Origin: Bacillota bacterium
Lineage (GTDB): Bacteria > Bacillota > Clostridia > Acetivibrionales > DSM-1351
Assembly: GCA_023395575.1 (NCBI GenBank)
Contig: JAEWZA010000346.1
Location: forward strand, 1 to 18,445
Reading direction: 5' to 3'
Length of the DNA: 18,445 nt
The position numbers and the translations under genes were made by a program. Positions 1 through 7,214 of the stretch are shown here, one piece after another; position 1 is the stretch's first letter, and every line of letters starts with the position of its first letter. Under the pieces are notes generated by a model. It saw only the letters and a list, made by a program, of their open reading frames with translations, did no database searches and was not told where the DNA came from.

Positions 1-2
1 TT

Positions 3-827
3 ATCTATGATGAAAAAATGCGCGACAAATTCATTGAGGAAACAGAAATTATCCGATCCTTTGAAGAAGCAATTGAGAAAAATGAATTTCAAATTTACTT
101 GCAGCCACAGCATTATATACAGATGAAGGATAGAGTGTTAAGTGCGGAAGCCCTTGTGAGATGGATTAAATCAGATGGAACTATTATTTACCCTGGAACA
201 TTTATTCCGGCTTTTGAGAAGAATGGATTTATTGCTAAATTGGATCGTCATATTATGGAGCTTACTTGTAGATTTATCAGTAAGTATATTGAGGAAGATT
301 GGTGCAAGAATATAAGGATTGCTGTTAATGTCTCAAAAATAGATTTAGAATATGACGACTTTATTGAATATTATATATCTATTAAAAATAAATATAACAT
401 TCCTGATGGAGCAATTGAAATTGAATTCACTGAAAGTGCTGTATTTGAAGATTATGATACCTTTAAAAATATAATGGAAAAACTACAGAAAAGCGGTTTC
501 TCATGTGCATTAGATGATTTTGGAGCTGGGAGTTCATCATTGAACCTACTTAAAGAATTACCTGTAGATGTAATTAAGATGGACAGACTGTTTTTTAAGG
601 AATCAAATAACAAGCAGCGTGATTATTCTGTAATAACAAGTGTGGTTACAATGGCTAAGGGCTTAGGAATGAAGATTGTTGCTGAAGGTATTGAAGACTG
701 TGAAAAAGTCAACTTTTTAAGAGAAATAGGGTGTGATGTGGTACAGGGCTTTATATATTCTAAGCCTTTATCTGTTAATCAATTCATAGAGTATGTTGAA
801 GTTTATACCAATAACTTAGATTCTTAA
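3..827 (+). CDS. c-di-GMP phosphodiesterase, EAL domain (5' truncated by window edge)
   Basis: Hydrolyses the second messenger c-di-GMP to pGpG. The frame is open to the left edge and reads IYDEKMRDKF before the first internal Met (at 18), which resembles the usual GGDEF-to-EAL junction, so this is probably the tail of a larger GGDEF-EAL or sensor-EAL protein and position 18 is not the true start. Counting from the Met at 18, the visible EAL domain is catalytically complete: EAL at 44-46, Asn104 (NVS), Glu136 (EFTES), Asp166-Asp167 (DDFG, with the full loop GAGSSS), Lys187, Glu223 (AEG) and Gln243 (VQGF). All known metal and catalytic residues are therefore present and activity is likely. A hairpin terminator follows within about 70 bases, so it ends its transcript. 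The signal sensed and any GGDEF activity cannot be seen. Confidence 0.93.
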   Translation: MYDEKMRDKFIEETEIIRSFEEAIEKNEFQIYLQPQHYIQMKDRVLSAEALVRWIKSDGTIIYPGTFIPAFEKNGFIAKLDRHIMELTCRFISKYIEEDWCKNIRIAVNVSKIDLEYDDFIEYYISIKNKYNIPDGAIEIEFTESAVFEDYDTFKNIMEKLQKSGFSCALDDFGAGSSSLNLLKELPVDVIKMDRLFFKESNNKQRDYSVITSVVTMAKGLGMKIVAEGIEDCEKVNFLREIGCDVVQGFIYSKPLSVNQFIEYVEVYTNNLDS

Positions 828-893
828 GATTGGGTTTTATATTAGGTTCTATGTTAATAGTTGTGTAGAACAGTAAATTGAAAATTTTTATTG

Positions 894-935
894 AAGGGCC
901 AGTCGCTTTAACAGGGGATTGGCTCTTTGTTTGTC
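894..935 (+). terminator. Rho-independent terminator after the EAL gene
   Basis: GGGCCAGTC (896-904) pairs with GATTGGCTC (917-925), including two G-U pairs. The stem extends with A-T pairs to 894/927 and is followed by a T-rich run (TGTTTGTCT). Confidence 0.75.
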
Positions 936-1194
936 TGTAAGGTGTGTAGAATTATATGTCTGAAATTTTAGCATAAGCCATTTTATTTCAAAATTCATAT
1001 GTTTATTACGTGAAATTATCTATTCTGATTTAATGGTATAGCAAACGACAAATTATTACAAATTCCTCAAAGAGAGTGAGGTATAATTGTATAATTATGA
1101 CATAATATACTAAACATTGATATATCAATAGAAAATGTATATTTAACCATAATAATTTAATTTTACTTAATCATGTTATATTAGGAGGTCAGGA
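936..1194. other. AT-rich intergenic region
   Basis: Very AT-rich spacer between the EAL terminator and the ketoacyl synthase gene. I see no open frame of credible codon use and no convincing -35/-10 pair. TATAAT-like hexamers occur at 1082-1087 and 1090-1095, but neither has a recognisable -35 box at 16-18 bases. The promoter of the next gene presumably lies here. The ribosome binding site AGGAGG is at 1183-1188. Confidence 0.5.
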
Positions 1195-2205
1195 ATGAAC
1201 AGAACATTTATATCAGCAGGGATGCTAGGAGTAGCATCAGTTATACCTCAGGAGGTTAGAAAAAATGATTTTTGGAACAACATTAAGTTTTTAGAGCTTA
1301 AGGAAGGCAAAAATCCTTTTGAAAACATTGAAGAAAGAAGGATTTTCCCAGAGGATATGCTTCCATCTGATGCAGAAGCTGAAGCAGGTAAGAAGGCGAT
1401 GGAAGCTGCAGGTGTATCAGCGGATGAAATTGATTTAGTTATGGTTCAGTCTATGTCACAAGATGAAATTCTTCCAGGCAATGCATGTATAGTACAGCAC
1501 AAATTGGGTTTAAGAAATGCTGGCGCATGGACAGTAGATACTTGCTGTTCAAGCTTTGTTACAATGGTTGTCACAGCTTCAAACTTAATAGCTACAGGAG
1601 AATTTAAAAAAATACTAATTATAACATCTGCATTTTGCTCCCATATGATAGATTATAGTGATTATCAATGCTGCTATCTTGGAGATGCAGCAGGAGCAGC
1701 AGTTATTGGTCCCGTAACACAGGGCAGAGGTTATATTGCATCTTACTGTAATTCTCATGGTGAGTATCATAAGGGATTCACCTTACAATTGAGACAACCA
1801 GTAGCTTATAACCGTAGGCACTTTATGCCATCTCTTGAAAAACCTTTGTTGACTTTTGATAAAGATCTGATAAGAGAAATTGGAAAAGGGTCTGTTGAGC
1901 ATATGAAATTTATACTGGACAGATTGTTGGAGAAATCCCAATTAAGTGCAGAGGATATTGACTTGTTTCTATCTCATCAGCCATGTCATTGGGCTCATAA
2001 TGCATGGAGAGATTCGATAGGCATTGCGCCGGAAAATTCTCATCAGACATTTAATAAGTATGGTAATATTGCTTCTGCAACAATTCCAGTCAACCTTTCT
2101 GACGCAGTAAGCAAAGGAATGTTGAAGGATGGAAGCAATCTTCTTATTGCATCATCAGGAGCAGGAGAAAACCACATAGCAGCAATCATCAAGTGGGGAA
2201 GGTAA
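1195..2205 (+). CDS. 3-oxoacyl-ACP synthase III family protein (FabH-like)
   Basis: A 336-residue thiolase-fold condensing enzyme of the KAS III type, which joins an acyl-CoA starter to malonyl-ACP or a related extender by Claisen condensation. The catalytic triad is visible: Cys118 in DTCCSSF, His261 in LSHQP and Asn291 in YGN. The length matches FabH (about 320-340). It departs from housekeeping FabH in details: a Cys-Cys pair at 117-118, HQPCHW instead of the usual HQAN, and an N-terminal stretch rich in Trp, Phe and Lys. No fab genes or acyl carrier protein adjoin it, so a specialised role such as branched-chain, polyketide-like or acyl-transfer chemistry is possible, but the substrate cannot be read from sequence. 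The start is fixed by AGGAGG six bases upstream. A strong terminator follows, so it is a single-gene unit. Confidence 0.88.
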   Translation: MNRTFISAGMLGVASVIPQEVRKNDFWNNIKFLELKEGKNPFENIEERRIFPEDMLPSDAEAEAGKKAMEAAGVSADEIDLVMVQSMSQDEILPGNACIVQHKLGLRNAGAWTVDTCCSSFVTMVVTASNLIATGEFKKILIITSAFCSHMIDYSDYQCCYLGDAAGAAVIGPVTQGRGYIASYCNSHGEYHKGFTLQLRQPVAYNRRHFMPSLEKPLLTFDKDLIREIGKGSVEHMKFILDRLLEKSQLSAEDIDLFLSHQPCHWAHNAWRDSIGIAPENSHQTFNKYGNIASATIPVNLSDAVSKGMLKDGSNLLIASSGAGENHIAAIIKWGR

Positions 2206-2246
2206 ATACTACATAATCTACAGTGTTATATTATAAATATTGATAC

Positions 2247-2297
2247 AGCCTGCCGTTACAAACGATAATTTTTTAACGGCAGGCTATATTTTTTCTA
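2247..2297 (+). terminator. Strong Rho-independent terminator after the ketoacyl synthase
   Basis: Perfect 12-bp stem AGCCTGCCGTTA (2247-2258) / TAACGGCAGGCT (2274-2285), 15-base loop, then ATATTTTTT. Confidence 0.92.
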
Positions 2298-2347
2298 ATA
2301 TTTGTTTAGTTCATGAAACTATAGCTAAAATAAAAAAAATAAATAGA

Positions 2348-2376
2348 TTGCAAAAATAGTAAAATCATGGTAGAAT
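2348..2376 (+). promoter_or_regulatory. Candidate sigma-A promoter with extended -10 for the alcohol dehydrogenase
   Basis: TTGCAA (2348-2353), a 17-base spacer, then TAGAAT (2371-2376) preceded by TGG, which is an extended -10 element. It lies between the previous gene's terminator and the dehydrogenase start, where a promoter is expected. Read by eye only. Confidence 0.55.
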
Positions 2377-2473
2377 ATTACTAAAAATGACGTAATAAGT
2401 AATAAAATGGCGAATGAACAAATGCGGAACTTATTATCTAGCAATTAATTTTAAGGTGAGGATGTGAGGTAGC

Positions 2474-3517
2474 ATGAAAGGGTTATATTTCCCACAGTTA
2501 CACAAGTATGAGTTAAAAAGTGTAGAAAAACCATGTTTACTAAAGGATACTGATGTTATAGTAAAAATCACGCTTACAACTATTTGCGGAAGTGATTTGC
2601 ACTTGATACATGGTATGATTCCAACAACTCCAGGATATGTTTTGGGGCATGAATATGTTGGAATAGTTGAACAGACAGGCAGCCTTGTGAAGAATTTTAA
2701 ACCCGGTGACAGAGTAATTGGACCACCTGCTCCATTTTGCGGATCTTGTGAGAACTGTATTAATGGAAATATTTCGCATTGTATAAATAGTGGTATTCAT
2801 GGTGCGGGTCTTGAAATGGGTAATTTATCAGGAACTCATGCAGAGTATATTAGAGTCCCTTTTGCTGATTCCTGTCTAGTGCATGTTCCTGATACACTAG
2901 AAGACGAACAAGTAATTTTTGTATCAGATATTTTAACTACAGGTTATACTGCAGTTGTTCGTGGAAAAGTAAATCCTGGTGATTCAGTTGTTGTTTTCGG
3001 TGCTGGGCCTGTCGGCTTATGCGCTGTTGTAGCAGCAAAGCTATTTACTCCCTTCAAAATTATTGCTATTGGAAGAAAAGATAAATTCAGAATGGATATG
3101 GCAGCGAATTTAGGAGCTACTCATATTTTAAGCTCAATAGAGGATGATGTTGTAGCAGAAATAATGAAGCTGACTAATGGGAGAGGGGCTGATGTTGCAA
3201 TAGATGCATCAGGCTCAGAAGCTGCTATACAGCAAGCAGTAAAATGTGTAAAGATAAATGGAAATGTGTCACTTGTTGGAATTACTGGCACAGATATCAC
3301 ATTGCCTTTATCACAAATATTTATGAAAAATGTTAATATAAATATGGGACTTGCATATGTAGGGTATATGAAAAGATTAATTAATCTTGTTCAATCAGGT
3401 CAAATTGATTTAAGACCCTTAATAACTCACAGAATGAGCTTAGATAATGTCGTAGAAGCGGTAGAGCTATTTGAAAATCGCGGTGAAAAAATAGTCAAGG
3501 TTGTTGTTAAACCATAA
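2474..3517 (+). CDS. Zinc-dependent medium-chain alcohol dehydrogenase
   Basis: A 347-residue medium-chain dehydrogenase/reductase of the zinc type that interconverts an alcohol and an aldehyde or ketone with NAD(P). Catalytic zinc ligands are Cys38 (CGSDLH), His59-Glu60 (GHE) and Asp152 (SDILTTGY). The structural zinc site has four cysteines at 89, 92, 95 and 103. The Rossmann motif GAGPVG is at 176-181. The second strand ends in IGRKDK with no acidic residue and an Arg-Lys pair, which favours NADP(H) over NAD(H). Overall it resembles the secondary alcohol / threonine dehydrogenase-like clostridial enzymes, such as C. beijerinckii isopropanol dehydrogenase; that comparison is from memory and the substrate is uncertain. 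GAGG at 2466-2469 supports this start. It has its own promoter candidate and terminator, so it stands alone; a fermentative role is an inference. Confidence 0.9.
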   Translation: MKGLYFPQLHKYELKSVEKPCLLKDTDVIVKITLTTICGSDLHLIHGMIPTTPGYVLGHEYVGIVEQTGSLVKNFKPGDRVIGPPAPFCGSCENCINGNISHCINSGIHGAGLEMGNLSGTHAEYIRVPFADSCLVHVPDTLEDEQVIFVSDILTTGYTAVVRGKVNPGDSVVVFGAGPVGLCAVVAAKLFTPFKIIAIGRKDKFRMDMAANLGATHILSSIEDDVVAEIMKLTNGRGADVAIDASGSEAAIQQAVKCVKINGNVSLVGITGTDITLPLSQIFMKNVNINMGLAYVGYMKRLINLVQSGQIDLRPLITHRMSLDNVVEAVELFENRGEKIVKVVVKP

Positions 3518-3531
3518 AATAATAAATATGT

Positions 3532-3578
3532 AAGGGTCAGATGGCAGCATTGTTTCGGAAATCCCATCTGACCTTTTT
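3532..3578 (+). terminator. Rho-independent terminator after the alcohol dehydrogenase
   Basis: Perfect 10-bp stem GGTCAGATGG (3535-3544) / CCATCTGACC (3564-3573), extended by weak pairs, followed by TTTTT. Confidence 0.92.
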
Positions 3579-3615
3579 GCATGTAAATCAAAGTAATATT
3601 TAAGCTGAAATTATA

Positions 3616-3640
3616 TTGACCACAATAAACAATGGGTCAA
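3616..3640 (-). terminator. Possible weak terminator of the minus-strand methyltransferase
   Basis: TTGACC (3616-3621) pairs with GGTCAA (3635-3640). Read on the minus strand the hairpin is followed by TATAATTTC, a poor U tract. It lies about 60 bases beyond the methyltransferase stop codon. Confidence 0.3.
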
Positions 3641-3701
3641 ATTAAAACATAAAATATAACTACTTTGATATAATATGAGTTAGTTTTTGAAGGATTTCTT
3701 T

Positions 3702-4316
3702 TTACATATAATTTTCTGCCCTATACACTAGAAACTTATGACGAGGGTCATTGTCATATAAATGTGGAACTTTTATCTCATTAATAAGTACAAAATTGGA
3801 GTTTGTATCCAATAAATAAATATAATCATTTGAACGGTAATAAAGAATAACATCTACAGCTCTTTTATTTTCTTCAACTGAAGCCAGTATGTTCTTAATT
3901 ACCTTTGAAAATATTTGCATAGAGAAAGGATTAAAAAAGTAAAATTTATTATCCTTTGAATTTATATTATACTTTTCCGCAAAGCAATTTGAAAAATTAA
4001 TTTTGTCTTTTTTATTTTTATATATCTGAAGGTAGCTTTTATTATTATCAACAGCCTGCTTATAGAAGAAATTATTCATCTCTACCCCTGTAACAGAAGA
4101 ATCAAAAAAGTAATTTATATAAAAGTTTAGCCTTCCCTTTCCGCAGCCAAAGTCAACTATGCTGTCCTCAGATGAAAAGCCATATGTACTAGATAATGCT
4201 TCTAATGCGGCATAAGAAGTTGGCTCATATCTGTGATAGTGAATTGATTCATTGAAATTTTTTTGCTCTCCTGTAGTTTTAATTTTTAAAAGTTTTTCAT
4301 AATATTGTTCATCCAT
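3702..4316 (-). CDS. Class I SAM-dependent methyltransferase
   Basis: A 204-residue protein with a Rossmann-type SAM-binding core. Motif I is IVDFGCGKGR (residues 53-62), an acidic residue ends strand 2 (Glu79 in GVEM), and a motif IV-like FFNPF lies at 127-131. The N-terminal YHRYEPTSYAALEAL region is typical of a small family of uncharacterised Firmicutes methyltransferases. The methyl acceptor cannot be predicted. There is no signal peptide or membrane segment, so it is cytosolic. The start is supported by AGAGGT (complement of 4323-4328) seven bases before the ATG. It is the only minus-strand gene in the window and converges on the dehydrogenase gene. Its start faces the foldback repeat at 4354-4657, so its promoter must lie inside or next to that repeat. 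Confidence 0.85.
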   Translation of the reverse strand: MDEQYYEKLLKIKTTGEQKNFNESIHYHRYEPTSYAALEALSSTYGFSSEDSIVDFGCGKGRLNFYINYFFDSSVTGVEMNNFFYKQAVDNNKSYLQIYKNKKDKINFSNCFAEKYNINSKDNKFYFFNPFSMQIFSKVIKNILASVEENKRAVDVILYYRSNDYIYLLDTNSNFVLINEIKVPHLYDNDPRHKFLVYRAENYM

Positions 4317-4353
4317 ATTTGTACCTCTGAATTGTTCTATTGAAGTTATATTG

Positions 4354-4657
4354 AATTAACGCTTTGTACTAATTATTTTATGAACCTTGTGGCATAAAAT
4401 ATGGTACTGTTTTACCTGTACTTCCGTACAAACTTATCTAAATGGAGTACTCCCAAGATATTTGTTGAATTTGTATAGGTTCATTATAGTTAATTATACC
4501 GTCGCTCACATTCGGCATCCATGCTTCATTGTTTCGCTAAAACCTACGTCATGTAAGTTTTACAGCATAATCAACTATTCTTCACCCACAAATTCATACA
4601 AATATCTTTAACCAAGTAACCCATTTATCTAAGTTGTACTCGCGTACAAGTATAAGC
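4354..4657 (+). repeat. Foldback repeat, copy A
   Basis: Non-coding ~304-bp element repeated at 12512-12816 in the same orientation. Over the core from about 4414 to 4657 I count roughly 26 differences in about 236 aligned bases (~89% identity, by hand). The element is itself an imperfect inverted repeat: the left arm (from ACCTGTAC at 4414) pairs along about 85 bases with the right arm, which ends at GTACAAGT (4644-4651), with matching blocks such as ATAAATGG, AAGATATTTGT and GAATTTGT. The ends carry the hairpins TGTAC-TTCC-GTACA and TGTAC-TCGC-GTACA. Of the two apical hairpins seen in copy B, one is kept with a single C-A mismatch (4551 region) and the other has decayed, so this looks like the older copy. 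A 74-codon frame inside it has no homologous counterpart to support it. Confidence 0.85.
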
Positions 4658-4788
4658 TAATAGCAAAATTATAGCACTGTTTTTTCATAATACAACATTC
4701 AAGCCAGCATCCTTTATAACGGCATTAAGCTAAGCTTTATACAATTCATTAAAAAAGTCTGTCTATTTTTATTTTATTTTAATACTTA

Positions 4789-4818
4789 ATGACGAGATAT
4801 ACTTAATTATGGTAAAAT
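4789..4818 (+). promoter_or_regulatory. Candidate sigma-A promoter for the TPR protein gene
   Basis: ATGACG (4789-4794), an 18-base spacer, then TAAAAT (4813-4818) preceded by TGG (extended -10). Located 50 bases before the start codon and downstream of repeat copy A. By eye only. Confidence 0.5.
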
Positions 4819-4868
4819 AATGTAAGGTAAGAGTTTTTTCTTAAAATGAAAACAGGGGGTAGTAGCAA

Positions 4869-6890
4869 ATGGGGTTTTTTAATGAATTTTTATCTAAGAA
4901 CAAAAATAATGTAAAGGTTGAAAAAAAAGAGGAAAAAGAAAAACCTGAGCTGGAGAAGATTGAAGAAATTCAGGAAATTCAGACTGAAGAGACTCAGTCT
5001 AAAGAGAACCAAACGGAGGAAAAACAACCTGAAGGAAAAGATTTTGTCGAGTGTTTTGATGAACAAGGGCAAAAGGTATTAATACCAAGAGAAGAAATGA
5101 AGAAAACAATCCTTCCTAATCAGTTTAAAAATCATTGGAACACAGCTGATGCATTGTATAACGACATCCTTTTAGCATTAAAGGATGAATTTAATAAAGA
5201 GGCTCTTGATGCTGCAAAACACCTTGTACATATAGATGAAATTAAAGAGCGAGGGTATACAACTCTTGCAATAGCTTTTATGGCTAATGAGCTATTAGGT
5301 GAAGCTGAAAAAACATTAAATGAATATATCAAATTGTTTGGGAAATCAGCATTAATATTGACAAACCTTGCAAGAGTTTATTATTCCAGAGATGACAAGG
5401 AAAGAGCTCTGGAAATAGTATGGGAGAGCATGTGTCTAGATCCCAATCAAGAATATACTCTTCAGTGGTGGATAGTTTTAGATAAAGAGACTGGAGGAGA
5501 ATATAACCTAATCGATTTACTTAAAAGAGCTACAGCAATAAAAGGCAGCTGGCTTCCACAGCTTTATTTAGCAAGGTACTATCTTGAACAAAAGGATTTA
5601 GAGAGCGCAAAGCCTATTTATGAATATGTTCTAAATTCAGCACTGGATGAATTGCCTGTATTATTCATTATCTCGGGAGATTTGGGTAACAACGGATATA
5701 TTAACGAAATTATAGATATAGTTGCTCCGCTGTATGATGCTGAAAAGCATGATATTATGGCAGGTCTTAATATACTTCATGCATATCTTCAAACAGGAAA
5801 TCATATTGAAGGCCAAAAGCTTATAAATAAACTTATGAAACTTGAAAGAGCTGATGTTAAAGCTTTTTTGAGCAAGCTTTCAAAGGATTTTGACATAATT
5901 AAAAAAGGAAAACTGAAAAATGAGGCTGTTCCTGAAAAAATAGAATATGAACTTGTCATGACTGACAAGCCAATATGGTATTATGGCTTAAAGTCTCCAG
6001 AATGGCTTTTGCCAAAGGAATTGAAAAAAGGAGCTATAGGCTTTTTATCGTTTGTTGACTTAACAAATAAAACTGAAAAGGTAACAGAATTGCAGCCAGA
6101 AGATGATTCGGGAAGAATGACCAGGAGTTTGCCGATATTATTGCAGGAGATAGTATTATTTAATTATAATACAGAAACAAGGTTTCTACTTCCAATTGCA
6201 AAGGATGTGGGCCCTGTTGTAATGAAAACAGAGTATGATACTAAAGCCCTTACAGATTTAGCTCGTACTAATGATTTGGACCTATTGGTAACTGGTAGTA
6301 TAGCAGAAAATGGAAATGAGTATGAAATAAAGGTGATTTTGTTTGAAAGTAAAAATCAATCAATTCAGACCTTTGATATAAAATTAGTCAAAGAGGGAAA
6401 AAATGCAGAATTCATTAATTCTCTCGATAGCATAATTTCAAAAATAGCGGAAATAGGCGACATTCATCCTGTAGAAGCTGATTATTACAATGTGCCAGAT
6501 GAAGATATAGTTTACAACTACTTAGGTGCATTAGGACAAGCCTTAATGCAATCACTTGTTGATAATAAGGTTGTAAAGCTTGAAAGTCTATGGGGTGAAA
6601 GAAATATCCTGAATTGGTATTTAAATTTAGCTCTTACTTCACCAGAAAATGTTGTTTTAAAGATTATGCTTATTTCGGGGCTAGCAAAAAGTAAATCCTA
6701 TGGTTCTGAAGTATACAAAGAGTTTAAGGATGAGATTGTAGCCTTAATATCAGAGGCGCAACCTGAAAATAGTCCGATAAATAGGTTGGTACCATTTGTT
6801 TATTTCTTGTATGACATGAAAAAGGAATTTATAGCAGTTATGGACAAGAATTCAAAAGCTGTTACGGACAAGAATTCAAAATTAAATTAA
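4869..6890 (+). CDS. Large cytosolic TPR protein of unknown function
   Basis: A 673-residue protein with no signal peptide or membrane helix. Residues 1-10 (MGFFNEFLSK) could form a short amphipathic helix. Residues 18-58 are almost entirely Glu, Lys, Gln and Thr and are probably disordered. From about 90 to 340 there are helical pairs with TPR spacing (for example ALILTNLARVYYSRDDKERALEI from 161). About 360-530 is a mixed alpha/beta region (IPIAKDVGP-like, LDLLVTGSI at 470-478) that faintly recalls TolB-N/FlgT-type folds; this is a guess. The last part is helical again. The extreme C-terminus holds a short duplicated segment, AVMDKNSK/AVTDKNSK. The start follows AGGGGGT at 4854-4860. It has its own promoter candidate and terminator. 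No function is recognised; TPRs suggest a protein-protein scaffold, and nothing ties it to the cellulases except adjacency. Confidence 0.85.
   Translation: MGFFNEFLSKNKNNVKVEKKEEKEKPELEKIEEIQEIQTEETQSKENQTEEKQPEGKDFVECFDEQGQKVLIPREEMKKTILPNQFKNHWNTADALYNDILLALKDEFNKEALDAAKHLVHIDEIKERGYTTLAIAFMANELLGEAEKTLNEYIKLFGKSALILTNLARVYYSRDDKERALEIVWESMCLDPNQEYTLQWWIVLDKETGGEYNLIDLLKRATAIKGSWLPQLYLARYYLEQKDLESAKPIYEYVLNSALDELPVLFIISGDLGNNGYINEIIDIVAPLYDAEKHDIMAGLNILHAYLQTGNHIEGQKLINKLMKLERADVKAFLSKLSKDFDIIKKGKLKNEAVPEKIEYELVMTDKPIWYYGLKSPEWLLPKELKKGAIGFLSFVDLTNKTEKVTELQPEDDSGRMTRSLPILLQEIVLFNYNTETRFLLPIAKDVGPVVMKTEYDTKALTDLARTNDLDLLVTGSIAENGNEYEIKVILFESKNQSIQTFDIKLVKEGKNAEFINSLDSIISKIAEIGDIHPVEADYYNVPDEDIVYNYLGALGQALMQSLVDNKVVKLESLWGERNILNWYLNLALTSPENVVLKIMLISGLAKSKSYGSEVYKEFKDEIVALISEAQPENSPINRLVPFVYFLYDMKKEFIAVMDKNSKAVTDKNSKLN
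6834..6881 (+). repeat. 24-bp tandem duplication at the 3' end of the TPR gene
   Basis: Units 6834-6857 and 6858-6881 differ at two bases and share GGACAAGAATTCAAAA. They encode AVMDKNSK and AVTDKNSK. This keeps the frame and looks like a recent slippage duplication. Confidence 0.9.
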
Positions 6891-6933
6891 CCGACAGAAA
6901 TAAAGTAATCATAACGAATATATTATAATGGGG

Positions 6934-6990
6934 AATGCTCTCAATTGCTAAGCTTTATAAAAAAGGTTTATAAGTTGAGGGCATTTTAAT
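6934..6990 (+). terminator. Rho-independent terminator after the TPR gene
   Basis: AATGCTCTCAATT (6934-6946) pairs with AGTTGAGGGCATT (6973-6985), 13 bp including G-U pairs. An inner stem of CTTTATAAA/TTTATAAG extends it, and TTTTAATTT follows. Confidence 0.85.
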
Positions 6991-7214
6991 TTGATAGTAC
7001 ATAAAGGTTGGAAGGGCTAAAACAAGAAGCATGTATAGCGAAACATGTCTCTAGGTTAGTGAAATATTTATAGCAATTGATTAGATGGTTATAGTATAAC
7101 CACAAAAATCAAGTATGAAGTGAGAAAGCTGAAATATAATTACAAAGTATGAAATGAGTAGTAAAATAAAGTTATAAAGGCATAATAGCTAAAAAATTTT
7201 TAGGGGGTAAGAAA
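6991..7214. other. Upstream region of the first GH9 gene
   Basis: About 220 bases of AT-rich DNA without a credible gene. It holds the 17-bp palindrome described separately and the ribosome binding site AGGGGGT (7202-7208). I could not find a convincing sigma-A promoter. Confidence 0.5.
7086..7102. promoter_or_regulatory. 17-bp palindrome upstream of GH9-1, possible operator
   Basis: TGGTTATAGTATAACCA is a perfect odd-centred palindrome (8 bp each side of a central G), 113 bases before the start codon. Size and symmetry fit a dimeric repressor site, but the regulator is unknown and no TATA/-35 pair is clear beside it. A chance AT-rich palindrome is possible. Confidence 0.35.

Noticed and set aside
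4387..4611. 74-codon open frame inside foldback copy A
   Set aside because: It lies wholly within the inverted repeat, has no ribosome binding site, and copy B carries an indel and many changes with no sign of codon-level conservation.
4890..5332. Minus-strand frames opposite the TPR gene
   Set aside because: Composition (runs of Phe and Leu opposite Glu/Lys codons) is what the antisense of a charged coding sequence gives.
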